DNA from: Candidatus Woesearchaeota archaeon
GTDB lineage: Archaea > Nanobdellota > Nanobdellia > Woesearchaeales > UBA10216
DNA: 64,000 bases
Direction of reading: 5' to 3'
Assembly: GCA_016185705.1 (NCBI GenBank)
Contig: JACPMZ010000007.1
Span: 1-64,000 of the forward strand
Numbering within the stretch: the first letter of the stretch is position 1; each line of letters begins with the position of its first letter. The translations under genes were made by a program, and so were the position numbers. Of the stretch, positions 55,859 to 64,000 are shown one piece after another. The notes under the pieces are model-generated. The model ran no database searches. It was given only the letters and a program-made list of their open reading frames with translations, and was not told the origin of the DNA.

Positions 55859-58159
55859 TCAGCTGCCCAGCGCCTGCGCTTCCGCATCTGTCAGTGCGCG
55901 GTCGTAGATTACTACCTCATCTATCAGGCCGCTGAAATATGTTGAGGCTGACCTTCCTATCCGCAGAGACGCTGAAGTGTCTTCCATGCTGCCTGTGGAT
56001 GGACCAGCTGCTTCCTGATTCCCATTTATAAAAAGCCTGATGTTATTCGCATCATACGTTCCTATTGCGCTTGCCCATACGCCTGCTGTCGCAGCTGTTA
56101 CAGAGTCTTTTCCTGTCCCCGCGCCACCAGCCCACCTCTCAAACCTGTATTTGGTTGCATCATTAGACAGCAGCACAGCATAGCCGTCCCTGACAGCTGC
56201 CTCATCATCTTTAGCAAGCAATCTTGCATAGCTCGGGTTGCCCGAGCTTGGATTTGCCCACAGCGACAGCGAATAAGGACTTGTGCCCGGAAAATCCAGA
56301 ACATCCCCAAGCATTACATACTCGCTGTTCGCACTTTTGAGCTGCAGCGCACCGCCTTTCTGACCCTGCACGATGAATCTTGTATCAGTTGCCTTCGTCG
56401 GCCCTGTTCCTGACAGGTGTTCAAATGAGTATGACGCTACAACGTCTTTCAGCGGGTATTTGTTCATGTCCTGCTGCACCTGAGACTGGCTTAATGCAGT
56501 GCCATAAACGCGGAACTCATCTATCTCGCCCGGGAAATGGCTGAAGCCGCCTGTTACTGGAATAGCGTATTTTGCACCAACGTAAGATTCCACAGCGCGC
56601 CTTTCTGAATCAGATAGCAATTTATTGTATATTGCAATTTCAGCTATATGACCTGTCCAGAAATGAGACCAATCATCTCTGGACCCTACATATAGAGTGT
56701 TGGGTTTGGTCGGTTCTGTTAGTGCTGCATCTGTTGCTACACTGACTGCATCAACATACAGTCTTATTTCACCGTCATCTCCTGCTGATACGTAATCATC
56801 CACTTTTCCGGTAAATATGTGCCAATTAGTATTTACAGAATTATCGGGTGCAAACGCATCTCCTCCTACACCATACGCCCGAACAGCCCATTTGTTACCA
56901 TTGTTCCAGCGGTAAAGTGCCCAGCCGTCAATGGGATCGTCTGGATCTGTTGACAACATTGCCCTGTCAGGGCCGCTTGCGCTCTTCGCTACTACTATTA
57001 TCGTCTTGTCCCCTGCAGGGAAGTTTACCGAACTCCAGAGGTGATCATTACCATCAAAGTATATTGCGGGTTTTCCATTGACGTAGTTGTCAACCCAGAG
57101 CGGCTCAGCGCCCACATTTGGCGGTGCAACATCATAGGTGCCGGCAGTTGTTTGATCCTCCCATAAAGTTACTCTGTTTACGCCGGTTTTTGTTATACCT
57201 GCGTCAGCCCTCAGCCACAACTGCAAACCGCTTACATCATCAGGCTCCAAAATCGGACCTCCTATCGCTACATCATTCCCATTTACCATGTAATGCACAT
57301 TTGTGTACGCCTGAGGATTTCCGTTTACGTACTGCGTGGCGCCTGCGGTTGCATAATGCTTCCATCCGCTGCCGTCATCTGCCCTGTAAGCGTAAGTTGT
57401 TTTTGTGCCTGCAATAGTTGCGCGGACAGCGTCATTCACTCCGTCAAAGCTCAGAGCGTTTCCATAACCTGCCTGGCCTGCCAGTGACGCCGGGCAGCTT
57501 CCTGCCCCTGCTGCGCATGTTCCGTCGCCAAGCGTGGCATCCAGGTTCACGCTGCTAAAAAATGTTCCGTCGTAGCTTCCGGCAGAATCTATTATAATGC
57601 GGCCATTGGACAGGTCGTCAAAAGCCCAGTGAGCAACTGCGCCTGTCACGCCGCCGCCAACGCCTCCGCTGACTGCCCCGCCAAACTTGGCAACCATTTC
57701 CCCAACCATCTGCTGGTCAATGCCTGAACCGGCATAAAAATAAGTTATTTTAACTGCATACTTGTTCTTGCCCTTCCCCCCAACATGGCTGCACCCAACA
57801 GGGTCATCAGCATATATTGTCTGCTCCTCCCCGTTTTTTATCTGAATGTTCACATTGGCAGTGCATTCTCCCAGCAGCGCCTCGGAAGTAAATGTCACGC
57901 TCTTAACTGTCAAATCCCTGCCGCCAACGTTTTCAAGCGCAATGCCTGCCACGTCTTCCCCTGCTGTGCCGCCGTCGCAATTGAAAGGAAGCGTTACAGC
58001 GCACCTTTCAGGAGCAAAATTGCTCGGGCTCAAAAAGCCGAAATAAGCCGAAGCAGAAATCACTATCACCACCACCATTATTGCCCAGCCGTAATTGAGC
58101 AGGAATTCCATCGCTGCCTGCGCTTTATTGTGCATATTGTGCAAGTTCGACACCAGCAC
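55859..58159 (-). CDS. Class III signal-peptide pilin-like protein with LamG domains, copy B
   Basis: N-terminal ~170 aa identical to 13613-15802; C-term 'LIDEVVIYDRALTDAEAQALGS'; different centre. Confidence 0.87.
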   Translation of the reverse strand: MLVSNLHNMHNKAQAAMEFLLNYGWAIMVVVIVISASAYFGFLSPSNFAPERCAVTLPFNCDGGTAGEDVAGIALENVGGRDLTVKSVTFTSEALLGECTANVNIQIKNGEEQTIYADDPVGCSHVGGKGKNKYAVKITYFYAGSGIDQQMVGEMVAKFGGAVSGGVGGGVTGAVAHWAFDDLSNGRIIIDSAGSYDGTFFSSVNLDATLGDGTCAAGAGSCPASLAGQAGYGNALSFDGVNDAVRATIAGTKTTYAYRADDGSGWKHYATAGATQYVNGNPQAYTNVHYMVNGNDVAIGGPILEPDDVSGLQLWLRADAGITKTGVNRVTLWEDQTTAGTYDVAPPNVGAEPLWVDNYVNGKPAIYFDGNDHLWSSVNFPAGDKTIIVVAKSASGPDRAMLSTDPDDPIDGWALYRWNNGNKWAVRAYGVGGDAFAPDNSVNTNWHIFTGKVDDYVSAGDDGEIRLYVDAVSVATDAALTEPTKPNTLYVGSRDDWSHFWTGHIAEIAIYNKLLSDSERRAVESYVGAKYAIPVTGGFSHFPGEIDEFRVYGTALSQSQVQQDMNKYPLKDVVASYSFEHLSGTGPTKATDTRFIVQGQKGGALQLKSANSEYVMLGDVLDFPGTSPYSLSLWANPSSGNPSYARLLAKDDEAAVRDGYAVLLSNDATKYRFERWAGGAGTGKDSVTAATAGVWASAIGTYDANNIRLFINGNQEAAGPSTGSMEDTSASLRIGRSASTYFSGLIDEVVIYDRALTDAEAQALGS

Positions 58160-58506
58160 TTTTAGCGGTTTTTTGCTTTATATTACTTTCTGTTATCGTG
58201 CTTATTGTTCAATCCGGGCGGGTACTGTTCGGCGTTTGACAGCAGCGGCAGTGCTGGCAGCGCAGATGCAGCAGCTTAGCGCCGCAGCAGTCGCAGCCGC
58301 TACTGCTGCGTATTATCGTTTGCTTAAAGTATTCAGCAGCAGCCGGAAACTTAACAACACGCAGAAGAGTCCACATTGATAAATCATTTGTTTTGGCATT
58401 AATAGATTGATGAACAGAATAAAGTCATTACACTGTCAGACTATGACCATCACAACAAGAACAAAATATGAAAGTATTTTAAACAGACGCATGCACTTGA
58501 ATTGCT

Positions 58507-59541
58507 ATGTATTCAGCTATTGGCAGCGGCTATAGCAGCCATGTGCCATACGGAAGCTTGGAAAACATAGTGATGTATTCCGCAGAGCCGCAGCCGCACA
58601 TAGCTGGGCAGCCGCGGCTTTACAGCACATGCGCGTATGATTCCTATAAAACAGTGGCGGACGAGCAGCCTACTGCATTCTTAAACCCGCAGCGTCCCGC
58701 CACTCCGCTGGTAGGGCAGTCATCCGAGCTAATGGAGCCAATAAGAGAAGCGTTCCAGCTTACAACAGGGCAGCAGCTGCCGGAGGGCATCATAATAACA
58801 ATAGCTGCACGGGAAGAATTAGTGCAGAAGCACATTGCCTTCCTAAGCAGCTCAGTAGTCGGACTGTCAATTCCGGAAACGCAGGAAGTCTTTGCCGCAG
58901 CCGGAAACATGGACGAAGTAATGCTTACAATCGGCCACGAGCTTGGCCACGTAATAAGGAAGCAGGCGAGGACTGCCCAGGAGGAGGAAGCAAAGGCGTT
59001 TGCGTTTGAAGCAGCATGGGCAAAAGCCATATTTGAGCACGACATAGCAGGGCTGCGCAACAGCATAAACGCAGCAGCGCTGAGCCCGGCAAAAAACGGA
59101 CTGCACGACACTGCCTTTAACTTTGTAAAAAACAACGCAGGCATTGAGCCGATGCAGCTGTTTAATTCCATCAGCGACGGCAGCATAACTGCAGCACAGG
59201 TAGCAGAAGGGATGCAGCTGCCATTCTATTCAATCCGCAGGCAAAACAGGACAAAGCTGTACGGCGGCTACCTCAACAAAAGCCGCGTGCAGAATTTTCC
59301 GCCGCCGCACAGCTTCTTCTGGGCAGACCTTGGCAGGGGAATATACGGGATGTACGTTCCCTCCACCGCGATAACTACACTGAACGAGCAGCTGCTCAGA
59401 AAGGACATTGAGCAGCTCCACAAAACAATGGGGCACGAATACAGCCTGCACCATGTCATGGGGCTGCCAGACGGGTATGTTGCTGAGGCGCTGGAAGAAG
59501 CGATGTTCTGGACGTCTGATGATGAAGGGCATTCAAAATGA
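58507..59541 (+). CDS. Putative zinc metallopeptidase (HExxH), uncharacterised family
   Basis: 'MLTIGHELGHVIRKQARTAQEEEAKAFAFEAAWA'. Confidence 0.65.
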   Translation: MYSAIGSGYSSHVPYGSLENIVMYSAEPQPHIAGQPRLYSTCAYDSYKTVADEQPTAFLNPQRPATPLVGQSSELMEPIREAFQLTTGQQLPEGIIITIAAREELVQKHIAFLSSSVVGLSIPETQEVFAAAGNMDEVMLTIGHELGHVIRKQARTAQEEEAKAFAFEAAWAKAIFEHDIAGLRNSINAAALSPAKNGLHDTAFNFVKNNAGIEPMQLFNSISDGSITAAQVAEGMQLPFYSIRRQNRTKLYGGYLNKSRVQNFPPPHSFFWADLGRGIYGMYVPSTAITTLNEQLLRKDIEQLHKTMGHEYSLHHVMGLPDGYVAEALEEAMFWTSDDEGHSK

Positions 59542-60203
59542 TAAAAGCAGTGCTGTTTGATTTGGACAACACGCTTATAGATTTCATGCGCATCAAAAAA
59601 GCGTCTGTAAATGCGGCGATAAACGCCATGCTCAAGGCAGGCCTTAAGATGAGCAGGAAAGAAGCGCACAGAAAGCTGTACGAGATGTACTGGCGCATCG
59701 GCATTGAGCACCAAAAAATATTCCAGAATTTCCTCACTAAAATGCTCGGAAGGATTGACTACAGGATTCTGGCAGCAGGCATAGTCGCATACAGAAAAGC
59801 CCAGTCAGAAGTGCTGAAGCCCTACACCAATGTCGTGCCAACACTGAAAAATCTGAAAAGGCAGGGAATAAAGCTGGCCATAATCTCAGATGCGCCGCGG
59901 CTGAAAGCGTGGATTCGGCTGACTGAGATTGAGCTGCAGGACTATTTTGACGTGGTTGTAGCATACGACGACACCAAACAATACAAGCCGCATAAAGCGC
60001 CGTTCCTGGCAGCGCTGAAACAGCTCAAAATTGCGCCTGAAAACTGCCTGATGGTTGGCGACAGGCCTGAACGCGACATACAGGGCGCAAAAGAGCTTGG
60101 AATGAAAACAGCTTTTGCAAAGTACGGCGCTGCAAAAGACTTAAAAAGCCAGGCAGACTATGAGCTGGGCAGCATAGAAGAGGTGCTTATCGTAGTAAAA
60201 TGA
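59538..60203 (+). CDS. HAD-superfamily hydrolase
   Basis: 'IKAVLFDLDNTLIDFMRIKK', 'LAIISDAPRLKAWIRL', 'CLMVGDRPERDIQGAKELGMKTAFAKYG'. Confidence 0.93.
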   Translation: MIKAVLFDLDNTLIDFMRIKKASVNAAINAMLKAGLKMSRKEAHRKLYEMYWRIGIEHQKIFQNFLTKMLGRIDYRILAAGIVAYRKAQSEVLKPYTNVVPTLKNLKRQGIKLAIISDAPRLKAWIRLTEIELQDYFDVVVAYDDTKQYKPHKAPFLAALKQLKIAPENCLMVGDRPERDIQGAKELGMKTAFAKYGAAKDLKSQADYELGSIEEVLIVVK

Positions 60204-60988
60204 AACTGCTCATATATCTGCTGCTCACAGCAGCTCTGGCAACTGCGGCAAGCGCAGACCTGTCCCAGTACCCATTTACGTTTCTGGACGAAGGAAACTT
60301 CACAGGGCAGATAATTGTGGGGTATTCTGCACCATCCCTTGATGCGGTAGTTGCGACAGAGCTCGCATTATCACTGCAGCAAAAGGCAAACGTGCAGATA
60401 ACTGCCTACACCGACGAGCTTTTTGACCCGAATCTTGACGCCATCATCATAGGCCAGCCCTGCCTCAACACAGCGCTCGCAGAAATACTTGAGACAAATG
60501 CATGCAACATCGGCTTAAGCCCCGGAGAAGGGCTGATAAAGTTTGTTGAGAGGCACGGATTCCAATACATAATAGTGACGGGCGCATCAAAGGAAGACAC
60601 CAGAAAGGCAGGCCGCTACCTGGCTGAGCATGAACGGGGCCTCATGGGAAGCGAAGCGCGAATAGGCGGCACATTAGACAACCCTGTCATAATAGACGCG
60701 CCTCCGCTGGCAATAAAAAAAGTAAAGGTGGAGTGCGAGACCGACAGCGACTGCAGGGATGACCAAAGCTGCGTGGCAACAAACTGCTTAGACCTCAACT
60801 GCGTCCCAGGCACAGCAGCAAAATCCCATGAATGCATGGAAAGCAACGAAACAGCCCCTGCAAAAGCGCTCACGCCCCAGGACGTAAAAGCCGTGGTAAA
60901 AGACACAGTGCAGGATAAAAAAATCGTGGAGCCGAAGATAGGATTCTTTGAGCGGCTGATAGGAATTATACTTTCTGTTTTTCAATGA
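60200..60988 (+). CDS. Secreted S-layer-like protein with Cys-rich segment
   Basis: Signal peptide 'MKLLIYLLLTAALATAASA'; 'GQIIVGYSAPSLDAVVATELALSLQ'; 'CETDSDCRDDQSCVATNCLDLNCVPG'. Confidence 0.65.
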   Translation: MKLLIYLLLTAALATAASADLSQYPFTFLDEGNFTGQIIVGYSAPSLDAVVATELALSLQQKANVQITAYTDELFDPNLDAIIIGQPCLNTALAEILETNACNIGLSPGEGLIKFVERHGFQYIIVTGASKEDTRKAGRYLAEHERGLMGSEARIGGTLDNPVIIDAPPLAIKKVKVECETDSDCRDDQSCVATNCLDLNCVPGTAAKSHECMESNETAPAKALTPQDVKAVVKDTVQDKKIVEPKIGFFERLIGIILSVFQ

Positions 60989-61015
60989 CTTTCAGCCCGT
61001 CCGCAAATACAGGTC

Positions 61016-61157
61016 GGTGCTATTGAAAAGTTGCGCCCGCTCTGCCATTTTCAAGCCCTGCTTCCAAATTTTCACCCTCCCTTAACTTAATAGGGAGGGT
61101 GAAAATCGGGAAGGGCGATGTGCAACGGATAAAATCAGAGGACTTTTCAATGACGCC
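61016..61157. mobile_element. MITE-like palindromic element, family 1 (E4)
   Basis: ggtgctattgaaaagttgc ... acttttcaatgacgcc TIRs; hairpin ttttcaccctccctta..tagggagggtgaaaa. Confidence 0.65.
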
Positions 61158-61200
61158 AGCCGCACAAAGCATTTATAAAAGCATCAACGCTTCTCCGTCC

Positions 61201-62055
61201 ATGATTGTAACATCATTTTACAAATACTGCAAAATTGCAAGCCCTGAAAAGTTTCGGCTGCGGCACCAAAAATATTGCGATGCTCTCGGCATAAAAGGCA
61301 AGGTTCTCGTCGGAACAGAGGGCATAAATGCCTCGGTTTCCGGAACTGGGAAGCAGATAGCTGCCTACAAAAAGAAAATTTCAAGCGAATTCAAAAAAAT
61401 CAGCTTCAAAGACACCGCAGCAGATTCGCATCCGTTCAAGAAAATGATTGTGCGCATACGACCTGAGATAGTCACGTTCGGCAGCAAGGTTGATTTAAGG
61501 AATGCTGCCAGGCACATCTCTCCTGGAACGCTTAAGCGCTGGATGGAGAATGAGAACATTGTACTGCTTGATGCCCGCAACGATTACGAAAGCAGGATAG
61601 GAAAATTCAGAGGCGCCATTGCCCCTGACATCTCAACATTCAGCGAATTCCCGAAAATACTCAGCAAACTCAACGAATACAGAGGCAAAAAAATAGTCAC
61701 TTACTGCACAGGCGGCATACGCTGCGAGAAAGCATCAGCCCTTTTGAAAGAAAGAGGGTTTGAAAATGTTTATCAGCTGCAGGGCGGCGTACTGAATTTT
61801 ATCCAGCAATACCCCGACAGCCATTTTGAAGGAAGATGCTTCGTGTTTGACTCGCGGCTTTCCGTGCCTGCGGGGAAGGGCAACAAGGCAATAACGACCT
61901 GCGACGTATGCACAATCAATTGCGATCGCTACATCAACTGCAAAAATGAAAAGTGCGACAAGATGTTTGTCTGCTGCGATGAATGCCAACGAAAACTGAA
62001 AGGCGCATGCTCCAAAAAGTGCAGGAACATCATTCCATCCCCGCATGGCAGGTAG
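61201..62055 (+). CDS. trhO: Rhodanese-domain tRNA uridine hydroxylase (TrhO/YceA, UPF0176)
   Basis: '[21 protein letters not shown]', '[36 protein letters not shown]'; TATA 'tttataaa' at 61171 supports start at 61201. Confidence 0.85.
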   Translation: MIVTSFYKYCKIASPEKFRLRHQKYCDALGIKGKVLVGTEGINASVSGTGKQIAAYKKKISSEFKKISFKDTAADSHPFKKMIVRIRPEIVTFGSKVDLRNAARHISPGTLKRWMENENIVLLDARNDYESRIGKFRGAIAPDISTFSEFPKILSKLNEYRGKKIVTYCTGGIRCEKASALLKERGFENVYQLQGGVLNFIQQYPDSHFEGRCFVFDSRLSVPAGKGNKAITTCDVCTINCDRYINCKNEKCDKMFVCCDECQRKLKGACSKKCRNIIPSPHGR

Positions 62056-62503
62056 CCAAGCCGCGCTTCTCCAGATACTGCTGGTGGTATTCCTCTGCTT
62101 CAAAGAATTTTTCAGCTTTCCTTATCTCGGTAACAATTTTTGCTTTGTACTTTTTCTGCTCATCATCCAGCGAGGCAGCGGCTGCTTTCTTTTGCGCAGC
62201 ATTATGATAAAAGATAGCGCTCCTGTACTGCGAGCCGGCATCAGGGCCCTGCCGGTTAAGCTGCGTAGGGTCAAGGCTGCTCCAGAACACCTTAAGCAGC
62301 TCATCATAGCTTACTTTTTTCGGGTCAAAAGCAACTTCAACCGCCTCGGCATGGCCTGTTTTGCCAGAGCACACATCCCTGTAGCCGGGATTCTCATAGC
62401 TGCCGCCAGTGTAGCCAACGCGGGTGCTGACTACGCCTTTGACTTTACGGAACGCTGCCTCAACGTGCCAGAAGCAGCCGGCTGCGAAAGTGGCTAACTC
62501 CAT
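62030..62503 (-). CDS. msrA: Peptide methionine sulfoxide reductase MsrA
   Basis: '[31 protein letters not shown]', '[23 protein letters not shown]'. Confidence 0.95.
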   Translation of the reverse strand: MELATFAAGCFWHVEAAFRKVKGVVSTRVGYTGGSYENPGYRDVCSGKTGHAEAVEVAFDPKKVSYDELLKVFWSSLDPTQLNRQGPDAGSQYRSAIFYHNAAQKKAAAASLDDEQKKYKAKIVTEIRKAEKFFEAEEYHQQYLEKRGLATCHAGME

Positions 62504-62590
62504 GGCGTTTTGATTGATTTGGTGCTTAATAAAACTTTATAAATCCCATCCGGCTTCTTTTCCGTAAGGAATTTCCGGATTGGGGCAAAA

Positions 62591-62929
62591 ATGCGGCGAA
62601 AGACGCTAATTATTTCTGTTAAGGTAGTTGGCTATTCCATAATCGCAGCAAGCTTACTGTACGCAGCAGGCGCGGTGTGTACTGTTACAAACAGCGAAGC
62701 TTTCAAACAAGGGTCTGCAATAAACGCTGAAACATATGGAGCTCCTGCTAATAGAAGAGCCCTGTTGCCGAGCTACTTTTTGCCGCATCCTGCAGCGTCT
62801 GTTGACAGGCAGCGTCTTGAAGATGTGGTTTCCGGATACGGTACTGTTACCAATGGCGGCGGGTACAGCCGGATGAATTACGGTGTCAGCGAATCAGCAT
62901 GTTCTGCACGATATAATCATTTTTTTTGA
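62591..62929 (+). CDS. Hypothetical small secreted/membrane protein
   Basis: N-terminal hydrophobic segment 'VVGYSIIAASLLYAAGAV'. Confidence 0.5.
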   Translation: MRRKTLIISVKVVGYSIIAASLLYAAGAVCTVTNSEAFKQGSAINAETYGAPANRRALLPSYFLPHPAASVDRQRLEDVVSGYGTVTNGGGYSRMNYGVSESACSARYNHFF

Positions 62930-62955
62930 CATAATGCCAAAAAACATGAGCTGTT

Positions 62956-63032
62956 AGGTTAGCGTTTTGTAAACTCACAAAAAAAAATCAGGGTAGGGTG
63001 CGCACGGTTTTGCCACTTAACTTGAAATTACC
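62956..63032 (-). mobile_element. Truncated family-2 palindromic element
   Basis: aaaaaatcagggtagggtgcgcacggttttgccacttaacttgaaattacc = family-2 end; flanking 9-mers tgagctgtt / tgcgctgtt (8/9 match). Confidence 0.55.
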
Positions 63033-63058
63033 TGCGCTGTTGAGGTAGAATGAAAATA

Positions 63059-63256
63059 CTACTGCGCATCAAGCATCTCGTTCATCTTCTGAACCATGCT
63101 TTGCTTGACTTCCTCAGACATGCCCTCAAGCTTATCCTTGTGGGCTTCAGCAGCGTGAGCAAACATCTGCTCAACAACTTCCTCATTCGTCTCGCCGGAA
63201 GCCTCAAACTCGCAGCCATCCTCAGAACCCAAATCAGAACATTTTAAAGTTTTCAT
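63059..63256 (-). CDS. DUF1059 family small protein
   Basis: 'MKTLKCSDLGSEDGCEFEASGETNEEVVEQMFAHAAEAH'. Confidence 0.8.
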   Translation of the reverse strand: MKTLKCSDLGSEDGCEFEASGETNEEVVEQMFAHAAEAHKDKLEGMSEEVKQSMVQKMNEMLDAQ

Positions 63257-63379
63257 TGTATCACCGATGAAGCGGGAGTTAGCGATGATATAAGAAAGTT
63301 TCGGCTGCCTCCTTAATTTGAATTCAGCGCCTGCAAAAAAGAATTCATATTAGCATAAAGCATTTATAGCTGACTGTTT

Positions 63380-63802
63380 ATGGTCGCTAAAATGATTGCC
63401 GCTCACAAAATCCCATACCGCTCTCGCATTCCTGGAGATCCACTGCGGCCACTTATTCCCGTAGAAATTGACAATGTAGGAACAGTTTTGTGCATTCTTG
63501 ACTCTGGAGCTGACATGACAACTATGCCAATGGCAATTGGAGAACGAGCTGGCTTGAATGTGAAAAAGTTGGGCATACCAAGAGTATCTGAATGCGCACA
63601 TGGGCATGAAGGAGAAAGTTATGAAGTTCCTATGAAACTAATCGTTTTTAATGAATCATTCTTTCTGCCTGTTAATCTTGTCAAGGACAGCAAAGAAAGC
63701 GACCCTGCCCTGCTTGGCAGAAGAGGATTCTTTGATAAGTTTCAGATAGTTTTCAATGAAGCAGAAAATGAGGTTGTTCTTAAAAGGAACACTAATACAT
63801 AG
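63380..63802 (+). CDS. Retropepsin-like aspartic protease-domain protein
   Basis: 'IDNVGTVLCILDSGADMTTMPMAIGERAGL' DSGA active-site motif; 'ALLGRRGFFDKFQIVFNEAENEVVL'. Confidence 0.75.
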   Translation: MVAKMIAAHKIPYRSRIPGDPLRPLIPVEIDNVGTVLCILDSGADMTTMPMAIGERAGLNVKKLGIPRVSECAHGHEGESYEVPMKLIVFNESFFLPVNLVKDSKESDPALLGRRGFFDKFQIVFNEAENEVVLKRNTNT

Positions 63803-63998
63803 CTATTTCGCCGCCGCTTATCCTTAAGAACTCTGGCTTTTTGCCTTTATAATGCTCCCTTGTAGCGTCAATAACTTTACCCACATCCCTGTTATGAGCT
63901 ACAATCTTTTCATCAATAATGGCAATCCACTGCCCTTTAAAATTGCGCGCATGCGCTTCAGAAACCTTAATAGGGTTTGTCAATTTACCGGACTTCAA
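63792..63998 (-). CDS. DUF5678-like small protein (may extend past window edge)
   Basis: 'HARNFKGQWIAIIDEKIVAHNRDVGKVIDATREHYKGKKPEFLRI'. Confidence 0.65.
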   Translation of the reverse strand: MKSGKLTNPIKVSEAHARNFKGQWIAIIDEKIVAHNRDVGKVIDATREHYKGKKPEFLRISGGEIAMY

Positions 63999-64000
63999 TG

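Noticed and set aside
58230-58330. GCAGCAGC-rich stretches here and near 740-830 and 20465-20525 as candidate repeats
   Set aside because: Local trinucleotide bias without consistent unit or alignable flanks
1-64000. CRISPR array or cas genes
   Set aside because: No regularly spaced direct repeats and no Cas-like ORFs were seen
1-64000. Autonomous transposase responsible for the palindromic elements
   Set aside because: None of the ORFs resembles a DDE, HUH or serine/tyrosine transposase; if it exists it is outside the window

Overview
The window reads as a gene-dense archaeal chromosome segment. Archaeal information-processing genes include eS1/S3Ae, Alba, Pth2, ProS, aIF5B, aRF1, RpoP, eL43/L37Ae, prefoldin beta, Pcc1, Trm1 and a DRG GTPase, plus two tRNAs. 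The many class III signal-peptide proteins (KAQAAMEFLxxYGWAI) suggest a DPANN-like lineage, but I cannot prove that from sequence alone. The accessory content is dominated by a type IV pilus/surface-adhesin programme. It includes a Tad/FlaI-FlaJ-like ATPase and membrane-protein locus, several pilin-like genes, two IPT/TIG + DUF1554-like adhesins (1015 and 2792 aa, the larger with a kelch propeller nested in an IPT/TIG domain), and two LamG-bearing pilin-adhesins. The LamG pair lies in inverted orientation about 40 kb apart, with near-identical ends and different centres. Overlaid on this is a family of short intergenic palindromic elements (hairpin core CTCCCTT...AAGGGAG inside TIR-like ends). 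One copy has a perfect 9-bp target-site duplication and two others have 8/9 matches, so I interpret them as MITE-like non-autonomous mobile elements. One hairpin abuts a truncated HicA toxin remnant. No transposase, CRISPR array or rRNA was seen.
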